Of a stretch of DNA of 64,000 nucleotides, positions 15,872 through 25,296 are shown in pieces (the stretch's first letter is position 1; each line of letters begins with the position of its first letter). Location of the stretch: positions 59,507-123,506 of the forward strand of contig NZ_JAFFJV010000021.1 of assembly GCF_016924645.1 (NCBI RefSeq), given 5' to 3'. Origin of the DNA: Rufibacter psychrotolerans (GTDB lineage: Bacteria > Bacteroidota > Bacteroidia > Cytophagales > Hymenobacteraceae). A program made the translations under genes and the position numbers. Below the pieces are notes generated by a model. That model saw only the letters and a program-made list of their open reading frames with translations, had not been told where the DNA came from and did not search any database.

Positions 15872-18800
15872 ATGCCGCTGCCCCCCTGCCTCCGCACTCG
15901 TTTTCTATTCTTGTTTTTCATTTGCTTTCTGCAGCTCGCTCATCATACCTGGGCGCAGAAGAACTTGGCCAACAGCCGTACCACCAGTTACTACACTTAC
16001 CTCTACCGAATCACAGACGCCGAGGCGAAAACGCTCTATGAGAAAGGCATACAAACTGCTCGGGAGAGTTTTTTTCATAGCAAGGTAGACTCCTTCCCCA
16101 CTGGCCAGACCCACCGGAAGCGTCTTCCGCTGGGTCATTATCTGTATACCTACGCTTCTGGTGAAGAGCTTGTGTATGTCCTCCGCTCTTTTTCCCCTAT
16201 ACAAGTGAAACTGCTACAGAATCAGGTTGATTTAGCAATTCTACTACAGGATAGCTTGGGAAATCCCATTCCTGATGCGCACGTGTGGGTCAAAAGCAAA
16301 AAGGTACCGTTTGATAAAGCCACCTACACCTACCGATTGGCTAAATTCAGGAGAAAGGGTCTTCTGACGGTGGAGCACAAGGGGCAAACGTCATTTCACC
16401 CATTGAGCCGGGCTTCCCAGAAACCGCCATTGTGGCGCAGGATCGTCTTTTCTTTTCCTTTGTATTACCTCTCCTCACCGGTGCAGAATATAGTCACCAG
16501 CATCAAATACCATGATCTGCCCGGATTTGTACGACGGGTTTTTGCTTTGTTTGACGAAGACTACAGAAGAGACAGCAACCAGAAATACAGAGGGTTTCTA
16601 GTGTTCAACAAACCCATGTACCACCCCGGCGACACCGTACGGTACAAAGCCTATATTTTACGGAGAAACGGGGACCTTTACCGCAAAACGCTCTCCGCCG
16701 AAGTGTACGGCAACCGAAAAACCCACCAAGTTGGGAAACTGAAACCATATCAACCGGGAGCCTATGAAAGTGCTTTTGTGTTGCATGACTCCCTTAAACT
16801 CACTCTTGACACTTATGTCTCCCTTGACCTGATGCGCGGCAAAAAAAGGTGGGACGACGAGGAAGTGATGGGTGGGCAATTCAAATACGAGGAGTATGAA
16901 CTCAAAGAAAACACCTACACCCTTAGGCTAGAGGAAAAAGAGCACGCCACCGGCGCCACAAATAAACTAATGGTGCAGGGCACCGACGCGAATGGCCTAA
17001 ACCTGCCAGATGCCCGGGTGGAACTGACCGTTCTCAGCGAGCAATTAGTGCGTAGCCGGGAGCCATCCGTTTTCATTGCAGACACTCTCTGGACGCATAA
17101 GCAATCCTTGGAGTCCACCGGGCAGACTACCATAGAAATACCGGCCTCCATTTTCCCCAAGGCCTCGGTGAAATACAAAGTAGAAGCCGCGTTTCTAAAC
17201 TCCAGCAATGAGCGCAGCACCCAATCCACCCAGGGCACCTATCTGTACCAAAAGGGGCAGCTAAAACTTATCCTGTTGAAAGACAGCGTGCAGGCCTTAT
17301 ACCTGGAGGAAGACACATCACTCCCCCAAAGGGCAATGCTTACAGTTTTGGCGAAAAATGGTAAAGTGCTCCAAAAAGAAAACCTGACCTTGCCGACTCT
17401 GTTGCCACTGCAGGCACAGGCGCACACCTATGAACTTAACACCATTGACCAGCAGGCCAACCTGAATTTGGCGAGCAAAGACGCCAACCTGAATTTCTTC
17501 TCAGACCGCACCCTTGACTCCGTCTTTTTCACAGCCCAGAACCCCAGAAGGCTGCCGTTCTGGTATTTTGTGTACCAGAAAAACAAACTGATCTCGCGGG
17601 GCCACGACACCGCAGCCCACTGGAGCTTCGCCCGGAAACTGCAGGGGCATGAGCCTTATTACGTCTCTTTTCAATACCTGTGGGCCGGAGAGATGCACCA
17701 GAGCGAGTATGGCACTCCCTTCCGGGAGAAAGAGCTTTCTGTAGCCATTGCGGCTCCACCTACCGTGTACCCCGGGCAGCAAACTAATATAACCGTAGCC
17801 GTGACCAACGCCAAAGGCAAGCCGGTATCTAACGTAGACCTCACGGCCTATGCTCTCACCTCCAAATTCAAAGACACTGTTCCACCCAAGGTTCCGTTCT
17901 TTGGCTATTACAAAGGACGCAAGGCCCGCAGCAAGTTTCATCTGGAGAACATCACACCCTGGACTGGGCAAAAATTGGACTGGAGCCGCTGGAGCCGAGA
18001 AATGGGCTTAGACAGCATAGCCTATTACCAACTGCTGTACCCCACAGACGGCTCCTTTACCAACTACAGCCCTGCCCCAGACAGCCTAACCCAGTTTGCG
18101 CCTTTTGTGGTGGACTCTGGCAGAGTGGTGCCAGTGCACGTGGTGTACCTGGACGGGGTACCGGTGTACTTCTCGGGCACCGACATAAAACCCGCCTACT
18201 CTTTTCCCGCCGACAGCGGCTTTCACACCATTAAACTTCGCACGGCCCAGCACACCATCACCTTAGACAGTATCTACTTTAAACCGCAACAAAAATTGGT
18301 GCTCAGCATTGACCAGAACAAAATGCCCGAGCTTCTGGCAGCAGCCGAAAAAAACAAGTTAGCCCCATCAGAGAGAGCCAACTTGAACGCTTATCTGCTG
18401 CCGGTAGAACAGAACTTCCATGAGGGTGTGGTGTACCTCCACCAAGGCAACCGGGTTCAGCTTTTGCCTAACAACTCTTACGGGTATCGCCACAACTCCA
18501 GAAACACCAATGTCCGGTACCCTATCCTACTGGCAGGACCTTTCCGGCCAGATAGTCTGTACTTCAGATTTCTGGGGAATTTTACCACCGGATTTATTCC
18601 TGAGCCTAACTACACGTACCGTTTTGAGCCTGGTTTACTAAAAATGCGCGAAAAACAGGCCCTAACCTCAGATGTTCACCTGGCCCGCTACGCCAGGGAG
18701 AAACTAAGCCCCACCAAATTCTCTGAGAAACCAACAACCGATGTATCGTTGCGCAGGTTATGGCAAAAGCTGGAAGAACAAAGGTGGATTGCAGAGATTA

Positions 18801-21763
18801 CCGCCCCTGCGTTTAAAACGGGACCGGGAACAGGTCTGGGTAAGCTGTCTTGGCAACTGGACACTACGTTTAAACAAACCCCGCAGCACATTTTCCTGTT
18901 CAACCCCAAAGAACCGGCAGATTCTGTTCTGGTTTTCAAAGGCGATACCCGGCTGGTCTCCCACATCACGCCTGGTCCTTACCGGTTCACCATGCTTTTC
19001 CCCGATCATACCCAGCTTTCTACCACAGCTACCATACAGCCTGACGGCCTGCTGCACCTTAACTTCACCCCTGCCCAGCTCGAACAAGCGAACACCCAAA
19101 GCAAGGCCTTGCTCAAACTGGTTCAGCAAAGGGTGCTAGAGGCCAAAGCGTTATTGCTGGAGGCGCAAAAGCCCAAGCCTCCCACTCCGCCTAAGGTAAC
19201 GCCGCTCACCAACGGCGTGGGTATTTATAACCACGTGATACGGGGAACCGTGGCAGACGCTGCAACCGGTGAACCTCTGCCAGGAGTCTCCATTGTAGTG
19301 AAAGGCACCAATGTTGGCGTAGCCACTGACATTGACGGACAGTTCTCCATTAACGCCCCGGCCAATGGCGTTCTCATACTCTCCTACATTGGCTATGTGA
19401 ATGAAGAAGCGGTTATTCAAGGACAAAACATTCTCAATGTCGCCTTGCAGGCTGATGCAAAAATGCTGCAAGAAGTTGTGGTAGTAGGGTATGGAACCCA
19501 GAGAAGGTCAGAGCTTACCGGGGCAGTTACAACCGTACACACGGCACTGTATGGCCGGGTGGCAGGAGTTGCCATTGGGCAACCCGGAGCAGATGGGTTT
19601 ATCCGCATCCGGGGTGCCTCTTCTATCCTAGGCAACACGCAACCACTCATTATTGTAGACGGTCTGCCGTTTGATGGAGAAGTGAGTGACCTGGAAAGCA
19701 ACGCTGTTGCCTCTATGAGCATATTGAAAGATGCCGCAGCCACCGCCCTTTATGGTGCCCGGGCAGCCAACGGCGTGGTGATTATTACCACCAAGAAAGG
19801 GAAAGAGCAGGCAGAGCAAGCCCTTGCCATGGGAACCGAGGCAGACCCCACCACCTCCATCCGCAGCTACTTCTCTGATTACGCCTTCTGGCAACCGCGC
19901 CTAACCACCGACAAACAAGGCAAAGCCACGTTCCCGGTCACCTTCCCCGGCGATGTCACCAGTTGGAAAGCGCACGTACTAGCTATGGATGGCAAGAAGC
20001 GGAGTGGCCAGACCAGCACCGAGATCCGGTCGTTCAAAGCCATGATGGCGATGCTGAGCGGCCCGAGGTTCCTGATTGAAGGCGATAAAACGCAAATCAT
20101 CAGCAAAGCGGTGAACTACCTGCCAGATACCGCCAGTGTACAGACCCGGTTTGAATTCAACGGACAAGCGCTTCGGCAACAAACCTTGAAACTGGGCCGC
20201 GTGTTCACCGATACCGTCGTGATTCAGGCTCCGGCCGTAGCACCGGACTCGGTGGAACTGATGTACTCTTTGCGGCAAGGCAGCGGCTTCTCAGACGGGG
20301 AGCGGCGGCACATTGGGGTTTATAAAAAAGGCGTGCTGGAGCGCAAAGGCGTTTTCCTCTCCCTGCCCATTGACACCACACTTACCCTCACGTTTGATCC
20401 CGCCAAAGGACCAGTGCACTTCTACGCCCAAAGCAGTCTGCTGCAAGTCATGCTGGATGAGATCAAGGCCCTCCACCGCTATGAATACTGGTGCAATGAG
20501 CAGGCCGCCTCTAAACTGAAAGGCTTGCTGTGGGAAAAACGCATCCAAGCGGCTTTAGGCAAAGAATTTGAGCACGACAAGATGGTACGTCGTCTGATCC
20601 GGCACCTGGAGAAAACCCAGAAAGAAGACGGTACCTGGAGTTGGTGGGAAAACGGTCCTGCCTACCTCTGGATCAGCCATCACGTCACCGAAGCCCTAGT
20701 CATGGCCCAGCAGGAGGGCTACACCACCAGTTTCAAGAAAAAACCACTGGTTGACTATCTCACCTTCCACGTGGAAAAGAAAGGCGCCCAAAACAAAATC
20801 AGGGCACTGGAGATCCTGCAGAAATTAGAGGCCAAAGTTGACTACCCGGCGTACGTGACCAAGCTGGAGAAACAACCTCACAACTCACTGGAAGACCAGT
20901 TCCGCTTGACCAGACTTCGGCAGCAGCTGAACCTGAGGGCTCCCTTAGACACCCTGCAGAAATACCGCAGAAGTACTACGCTGGGCGGTTTGCATTGGGG
21001 CGAAAACAAAAGCAGTTTGTTCAACAACCACATCTCCAATACCCTGCTGGCCTATGAGATTCTGAAAGCCGCCGGCGGCCATGAGCGCGATCTGCTCAGG
21101 ATACAAGCCTTCCTGCTGAACGAGCGCCGAACCGGTTACTGGCGCAATACCTATGAATCGGCCCGCATTCTGGAGACGCTATTGCCGGACCTGGTCAAAG
21201 AAAAAGGCCAGACACCCGAGAAGCAGCTTTTCCTCTCGGGCGGCGTAAACACCACCCTGAAGAAGTTCCCGGCAGACACCACCTTTACGCTTACGCAACC
21301 ACTCACCATCCGCAAACAAGGGTCCTTGGCGCTTTACCTCACGGCTTACCAAAACGAGTGGATTGCTCAACCGACTCGCGTAGAAAAAGACTTTGTGGTG
21401 CGTACCAGGTTTATAGGAACCGGCTCTACCCAAGCCACCCTGGAAGCTGGTAAACCGGTGGAAATGGAGGTGGCAATAGACGTGAAAGCCGATGCCTCTT
21501 ACGTGATGATTGAAGTACCCATTCCGGCCGGCTGCACGTATGACAGCAAATCCAGCTGGGGCCGCTACGAGGCGCACCGCGAGTACTTCCGGCATAAAGT
21601 GTCCATCTTCTCCAATCACCTGAGCAAAGGCCACTACACCTTCACCGTAAAACTGCTGCCGCGTTACAAAGGCACCTACACCCTGAATCCGGCCAAGGCC
21701 GAGCTGATGTATTTCCCCACGTTCTTCGGGCGCGAAGGCGTGAAGGAAGTGGAAGTGAAATAG
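15872..21763 (+). CDS. Alpha-2-macroglobulin-like protein with inserted TonB-plug module
   Basis: A 1963-residue exported protein (signal peptide to about residue 28). Macroglobulin domains follow, with an MG2-type MYHPGDTVRYKAYIL near 248 and a YPGQ-type domain near 625-670. Residues about 1122-1200 are a CarboxypepD_reg-like beta-sandwich (GTVADAATGEPLPGVSIVV). Residues 1200-1310 are a SusC-like plug (EVVVVGYGTQRRSELTGAV, VDGLPFDGEVSD, ANGVVIITTKKG). The A2M domain then resumes (FWQPRLTTDKQGKATFPV), followed by a thioester domain with C1541-N-E-Q1544 and a receptor-binding-like C-terminus. No TonB beta-barrel is present. Bacterial A2Ms trap proteases through the thioester. The plug sits just before the A2M domain, near where the bait region lies in other A2Ms. 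Confidence 0.85.
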   Translation: MPLPPCLRTRFLFLFFICFLQLAHHTWAQKNLANSRTTSYYTYLYRITDAEAKTLYEKGIQTARESFFHSKVDSFPTGQTHRKRLPLGHYLYTYASGEELVYVLRSFSPIQVKLLQNQVDLAILLQDSLGNPIPDAHVWVKSKKVPFDKATYTYRLAKFRRKGLLTVEHKGQTSFHPLSRASQKPPLWRRIVFSFPLYYLSSPVQNIVTSIKYHDLPGFVRRVFALFDEDYRRDSNQKYRGFLVFNKPMYHPGDTVRYKAYILRRNGDLYRKTLSAEVYGNRKTHQVGKLKPYQPGAYESAFVLHDSLKLTLDTYVSLDLMRGKKRWDDEEVMGGQFKYEEYELKENTYTLRLEEKEHATGATNKLMVQGTDANGLNLPDARVELTVLSEQLVRSREPSVFIADTLWTHKQSLESTGQTTIEIPASIFPKASVKYKVEAAFLNSSNERSTQSTQGTYLYQKGQLKLILLKDSVQALYLEEDTSLPQRAMLTVLAKNGKVLQKENLTLPTLLPLQAQAHTYELNTIDQQANLNLASKDANLNFFSDRTLDSVFFTAQNPRRLPFWYFVYQKNKLISRGHDTAAHWSFARKLQGHEPYYVSFQYLWAGEMHQSEYGTPFREKELSVAIAAPPTVYPGQQTNITVAVTNAKGKPVSNVDLTAYALTSKFKDTVPPKVPFFGYYKGRKARSKFHLENITPWTGQKLDWSRWSREMGLDSIAYYQLLYPTDGSFTNYSPAPDSLTQFAPFVVDSGRVVPVHVVYLDGVPVYFSGTDIKPAYSFPADSGFHTIKLRTAQHTITLDSIYFKPQQKLVLSIDQNKMPELLAAAEKNKLAPSERANLNAYLLPVEQNFHEGVVYLHQGNRVQLLPNNSYGYRHNSRNTNVRYPILLAGPFRPDSLYFRFLGNFTTGFIPEPNYTYRFEPGLLKMREKQALTSDVHLARYAREKLSPTKFSEKPTTDVSLRRLWQKLEEQRWIAEITAPAFKTGPGTGLGKLSWQLDTTFKQTPQHIFLFNPKEPADSVLVFKGDTRLVSHITPGPYRFTMLFPDHTQLSTTATIQPDGLLHLNFTPAQLEQANTQSKALLKLVQQRVLEAKALLLEAQKPKPPTPPKVTPLTNGVGIYNHVIRGTVADAATGEPLPGVSIVVKGTNVGVATDIDGQFSINAPANGVLILSYIGYVNEEAVIQGQNILNVALQADAKMLQEVVVVGYGTQRRSELTGAVTTVHTALYGRVAGVAIGQPGADGFIRIRGASSILGNTQPLIIVDGLPFDGEVSDLESNAVASMSILKDAAATALYGARAANGVVIITTKKGKEQAEQALAMGTEADPTTSIRSYFSDYAFWQPRLTTDKQGKATFPVTFPGDVTSWKAHVLAMDGKKRSGQTSTEIRSFKAMMAMLSGPRFLIEGDKTQIISKAVNYLPDTASVQTRFEFNGQALRQQTLKLGRVFTDTVVIQAPAVAPDSVELMYSLRQGSGFSDGERRHIGVYKKGVLERKGVFLSLPIDTTLTLTFDPAKGPVHFYAQSSLLQVMLDEIKALHRYEYWCNEQAASKLKGLLWEKRIQAALGKEFEHDKMVRRLIRHLEKTQKEDGTWSWWENGPAYLWISHHVTEALVMAQQEGYTTSFKKKPLVDYLTFHVEKKGAQNKIRALEILQKLEAKVDYPAYVTKLEKQPHNSLEDQFRLTRLRQQLNLRAPLDTLQKYRRSTTLGGLHWGENKSSLFNNHISNTLLAYEILKAAGGHERDLLRIQAFLLNERRTGYWRNTYESARILETLLPDLVKEKGQTPEKQLFLSGGVNTTLKKFPADTTFTLTQPLTIRKQGSLALYLTAYQNEWIAQPTRVEKDFVVRTRFIGTGSTQATLEAGKPVEMEVAIDVKADASYVMIEVPIPAGCTYDSKSSWGRYEAHREYFRHKVSIFSNHLSKGHYTFTVKLLPRYKGTYTLNPAKAELMYFPTFFGREGVKEVEVK

Positions 21764-21813
21764 CAGACAGTTCAGAGTTCTGAGTCTTGAGTTCTGAGTG
21801 GAATGGCTTACCT

Positions 21814-21849
21814 GTTTCGGGCCTGTTTTGCAGAAAACAGGCCCGAAAC
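21814..21849. repeat. Family A palindrome, perfect copy
   Basis: GTTTCGGGCCTGTTTT, loop GCAG, AAAACAGGCCCGAAAC: a perfect 16-bp stem 50 bp after the A2M stop. It may also work as a terminator. Confidence 0.85.
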
Positions 21850-21940
21850 TTTATGGGTGATTCCTTGTCTTAAAGGCACAACCACCCAGTTATAGATCAG
21901 TACAGATAGGAAACAGAAAGGAAAGCTTTCAGTTTAAAGC

Positions 21941-21979
21941 GGTTTTCTCCGCACTTTTCAGAAATAAGCCGTAAAACAG
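21941..21979. repeat. Family A palindrome
   Basis: GGTTTTCTCCGCACTTTTC and GAAATAAGCCGTAAAACAG, a degenerate second copy in the same gap. Confidence 0.4.
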
Positions 21980-22057
21980 TACGCATGTAATACCAGGAAA
22001 TTAATTAACCCTAAACGACAGTGAGTTCGTAACGCTGACTTAGCCCCTTTCTCCCCC

Positions 22058-23065
22058 ATGAAACTACTAGTACGGCTCTTACCTTATATAGCTTTCATCG
22101 TTATGCCCCTTCTCACCGCCAGTTGCCAGTCAGACTCCTCCCCCAGGCAGCCCACGGCGGTGATCCGCCAAAAGGTAGTACTGGAGGGGATCCCCTCGGC
22201 CTCGGGCATTGAGCGGGTGGGCGACCGGTACTACGTCATCGGGGATGATTCGCCGTACCTGTTCACGCTGGACAAGAACTTTAAGCTGGTGCAGCAGACA
22301 CCGCTGTTCAAAGCCGGTCCTCTGGCCGAGGGGCGTATTCCCAAACCCGTGAAGCCAGACCTGGAAGCCATTACGCAGGTGACCCTAGAGGGCCAGCCTT
22401 GCCTGCTGGTGGTTGGCTCGGGTGCCACCGCCCCCCGCAACACCGGCTACCTGTTGCCCATTACCCGCGGGGGCCTGGGCACGCCCATGACGCTTAACCT
22501 CACGCCGCTTTACCGCCAGCTGCGGGCCAACAAAGCCATTACCGGGCAGGCAGCGCTTAACATTGAAGGCCTGGCGGCCGATGAAGAATACCTGTACCTG
22601 CTGCAGCGCTACGCCCCGGGCGGGCATAATGTGCTCATCACGTACACCATGGAGTCCGTTACGCCTTTCCTCTTGGGGCGGGAGGCGGCACCCAAGCCAA
22701 CCAGCATCCTGACCTGGGCCCTGCCCGAACTAGAGCAGATCAAGACCGGGTTCTCGGGCATGACCTCGGCGCTGGGCGGCCGGATGCTGTTCACGGCCTC
22801 GGCCGAAGAAACGCCTAACGCCGTGCTGGACGGGGAAATCTACGGCAGTCTGGTTGGCCTGCTGCAAGCCCACTCAGATGAGACTACCCAGCCGGCAAAG
22901 CCCCAGGTGGTGACCCCCATCACAGAGCAGGACGGCACGCCTTACAAAAGCAAGATTGAGTCTATCTGCATCTCGGGCCAGGACCGCAGTGACCTTACCG
23001 CCGTGGCCGTGGCCGACAACGACAATGGCTACTCTGAGCTGATTGTGCTGAAGTTCACCTGGTGA
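22058..23065 (+). CDS. Exported lipoprotein, DUF6929-like
   Basis: A 335-residue protein with a signal peptide and lipobox LTASC. The mature part opens SGIERVGDRYYVIGDDSPYLF and continues with PDLEAITQVTLEGQPCLLVVGSGA and NIEGLAADEEYLYLLQR, a repeated strand pattern typical of beta-propeller-like proteins. I associate it with DUF6929, with moderate certainty. Function unknown. A 46-bp palindrome separates it from the convergent gene downstream. Confidence 0.72.
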   Translation: MKLLVRLLPYIAFIVMPLLTASCQSDSSPRQPTAVIRQKVVLEGIPSASGIERVGDRYYVIGDDSPYLFTLDKNFKLVQQTPLFKAGPLAEGRIPKPVKPDLEAITQVTLEGQPCLLVVGSGATAPRNTGYLLPITRGGLGTPMTLNLTPLYRQLRANKAITGQAALNIEGLAADEEYLYLLQRYAPGGHNVLITYTMESVTPFLLGREAAPKPTSILTWALPELEQIKTGFSGMTSALGGRMLFTASAEETPNAVLDGEIYGSLVGLLQAHSDETTQPAKPQVVTPITEQDGTPYKSKIESICISGQDRSDLTAVAVADNDNGYSELIVLKFTW

Positions 23066-23078
23066 CCCCCTCTCACTT

Positions 23079-23124
23079 AAGGCAAAATGCCTGCGCTGAA
23101 CGTTCAGCGCAGGCATTTTGCCTT
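23079..23124. terminator. 46-bp perfect palindrome between convergent genes
   Basis: AAGGCAAAATGCCTGCGCTG... on the left pairs without mismatch with its right half, centred on AACGTT. It probably serves as a bidirectional terminator for the two converging genes. Confidence 0.75.
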
Positions 23125-23133
23125 GGCTTTTAC

Positions 23134-23559
23134 CTACCTCAATCGCACCCGTACTTTCTTCCAGTACACCGTGGTGGGCGTCTTCACTTCTACCAGGTAG
23201 GTTCCGGTTTTTAGTTTGCCCAACGGCATGGGTGGGGCCAGGGTATGGTCTCCGGCCGGAATGGGTTTGGTGTAGAGCACCTTGCCGGCGTAGTTGGTTA
23301 CCTCCAGCACCCCGGCTTCGGCCATGTCTTGCTGAAAAGAGAGCAGAAACACATCCTTGGTCTTGCTCTCAGGGAAAAGGTCTATGCCCGAGAGGGTTTC
23401 TCTACGCACCGGGGCGTCTTTGCCCCGCGCCGCCAGGAGGGCAGCGGTATCTTGGGTTGCCGGTACGGCAGGTTTTGTCTGCGCATGGCCAGGCGCCCCG
23501 CACACGGCTATCATTCCCGCCACCAACCAGACACCAACAGAGTTCATTTTCACTTCCAT
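23134..23559 (-). CDS. Small secreted protein with T9SS-tail-like domain
   Basis: About 141 residues from MEVKMNSVGVWLVAG (an alternative start four codons later is equally possible). A signal peptide ends near GHAQT. After a short linker, residues about 60-141 resemble a type IX C-terminal sorting domain: GVLEVTNYAGKVLYTKPIPAGDHTLAPP and LKTGTYLVEVKTPT. Such domains normally sit at the end of large exported proteins. Here nearly the whole mature protein is the tail-like fold, so it may be a remnant or a small independent domain. Confidence 0.62.
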   Translation of the reverse strand: MEVKMNSVGVWLVAGMIAVCGAPGHAQTKPAVPATQDTAALLAARGKDAPVRRETLSGIDLFPESKTKDVFLLSFQQDMAEAGVLEVTNYAGKVLYTKPIPAGDHTLAPPMPLGKLKTGTYLVEVKTPTTVYWKKVRVRLR

Positions 23560-23752
23560 ACGGGATACATTTTGAGGGTTATTGCCACCGCCATGGCGGC
23601 AAAACTCTCTTTGCAGATACCGTTCCAAAAATGCCGGCTATGGGCAAAATTTATTCGGTTAACAGTTGCCTCTCTTTGGGGGAAACCCGCCTGGCCCGCT
23701 CCGGTGCACTTTGCTGCCAGCCTGCCTAGCCATCACGCCCCAAAGAGTGGCA

Positions 23753-25159
23753 CTACTGCATGGGGTTGGGTTGCGAAGCGGGCCGCGTTTCGGGGCTGTT
23801 TTCTGGGAAAGAGGCTAGAAACTCGTCGCGGGCCTGCTCCAGGGCTGCCATGAGGCGGTTGCGCTGCTCCAGTAAACTGTGCAGCACCGTAGTCCGCCGG
23901 TAGAAAAGCGAGAAGAAGATCCAGTGCCGGCGGGCCACCTGAATGCGGTGCCAGTAGTGCAGCACAAAAAAGCCCGTGAGGGGCAGCGCCACCAGGTACC
24001 CCACCAGCGCCCAGCCTTTCAGCCCCAGCCAGGCGTGCACCGCCCAGCCGATGAGCGCGTAGAAAATGGGGAACGTGAACATGCCAATGGTCATCATCAT
24101 GGGCGCGTGGAACTCAATGTCTTTGGTGAGGGCGCGGGCAATCTTGGCGGGCAAGAGGTACGGCAGGTAGTTATGCACCACCCCGAACAGGTAAAACGGA
24201 AAGCCCAGCACCAGGTACACCAGGGTCTGCACCGTACCCCAGGCAACGTTGCGGCGGTTGGGCACCTCGCGCAGGGCCCCGGGCACCAGGCCCACACTTT
24301 CCAGGTGCTGCAGGTAGTCTTGCAGCTCAGTGCGCAGCTGGTGCACCCGCTCCGGCTGGCGGGCCTCAAAATACTTGATGCTCTGCAGAATGCCCTTGGT
24401 GATGAGGAAGCGCTCCTTTGACTCTGACCGGGAAAGGTCTAGCTCATCTACCAGGATGTCCTGGTACACGGCCTCCACCTGGCGGGCCAGCTGGTCTTCC
24501 TCGTCGGTGTCGGTGTGGATGACCAGGGCCTCCAGCCGCTCCTTCAGATGGTCGGTGAGGGCGTGGGCGGCCTGGAACGGGTCCTGGGCAAACGCCTCCT
24601 GAAAATCTTTGACGTGGATGGGCTCGCCCACGTTCACAAACACATCGCTCCGGAACCGCGAAGGGTCTGAGTAGTTCACCCCCACCGGCACAATGCGCAG
24701 CCCCAGGTTGAACCCGTGCTGGGCCTCGGCGCCCAGGCCAATGCGGGCGGTTCCGGTCTTGAGCGGCCGCAGGCGGCGCTGCATAAAGCTGTTGCCTTCG
24801 GGGAACACCATGAGCGTGCCGCCCTTGCCCAGGAACTCATAGCATTTGGCAAAGGTGGCGTCGTTCTGGGCCGAGCCGGCCTCGCCCACATCTTCGCGGC
24901 GGTACACTGGAATCATGTACAGTTTGTGGAAGAGCCAGCCCTGAATGCCGGGTTTGAAGAAGCTGCTTTTGGCCAGGAAATAGATTTTCTGCTTCATGAG
25001 CGAGGCCGTGACCACCGGGTCCATGAGCGTGTTGGGGTGGTTAGACACCACAATCAGGGGCCCCTCTGACAGCAGGAACTGCCGGTTGTTCACCGTAAAA
25101 CGCCTGAAGAACACGCGCAACGCGATCTGGAATAAGGTCTTGAGCAGAAAATACAGCAT
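23753..25159 (-). CDS. PlsC-family acyltransferase with C-terminal membrane domain
   Basis: Predicted glycerophosphate or lysophospholipid acyltransferase of 468 residues. The acceptor motif is SNHPNTLMDPV, with five rather than four residues between the catalytic His and Asp, as in a subgroup of bacterial acyltransferases. The phosphate-binding motif VFPEGNSF follows. Two or more hydrophobic helices lie at about 310-410. The last 24 codons overlap a family A palindrome (23785-23822), so the C-terminal tail appears to derive from repeat DNA. Exact substrate not determinable. Confidence 0.82.
   Translation of the reverse strand: MLYFLLKTLFQIALRVFFRRFTVNNRQFLLSEGPLIVVSNHPNTLMDPVVTASLMKQKIYFLAKSSFFKPGIQGWLFHKLYMIPVYRREDVGEAGSAQNDATFAKCYEFLGKGGTLMVFPEGNSFMQRRLRPLKTGTARIGLGAEAQHGFNLGLRIVPVGVNYSDPSRFRSDVFVNVGEPIHVKDFQEAFAQDPFQAAHALTDHLKERLEALVIHTDTDEEDQLARQVEAVYQDILVDELDLSRSESKERFLITKGILQSIKYFEARQPERVHQLRTELQDYLQHLESVGLVPGALREVPNRRNVAWGTVQTLVYLVLGFPFYLFGVVHNYLPYLLPAKIARALTKDIEFHAPMMMTIGMFTFPIFYALIGWAVHAWLGLKGWALVGYLVALPLTGFFVLHYWHRIQVARRHWIFFSLFYRRTTVLHSLLEQRNRLMAALEQARDEFLASFPENSPETRPASQPNPMQ
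23785..23822. repeat. Family A palindrome inside a coding end
   Basis: GCGTTTCGGGGCTGTTTTC with decayed right arm AGAGGCTAGAAAC. It is the only clear family A unit found within a coding region. Confidence 0.6.
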
Positions 25160-25191
25160 ACTGGCTCTGGTTTACCGTAGGAAGCTACGCA

Positions 25192-25226
25192 TTTTTAGGC
25201 TGATTTTAGAAAACCGGCCCTGAAAC
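25192..25226. repeat. Family A palindrome
   Basis: TTTTTAGGCTGATTTTAG and AAAACCGGCCCTGAAAC, upstream of the acyltransferase. Confidence 0.5.
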
Positions 25227-25296
25227 AAAAGAGCATCTGCAGGAATAAACCTACCTTCCAGACCGGGCAGAACTTACCTGAATCTTTGTCCCCTAG

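Noticed and set aside
18641..18672. Family A-like sequence inside the A2M gene (AAAAACAGGCCCTAAC)
   Set aside because: Only one arm matches and the reading frame and domain structure are undisturbed; probably coincidence.
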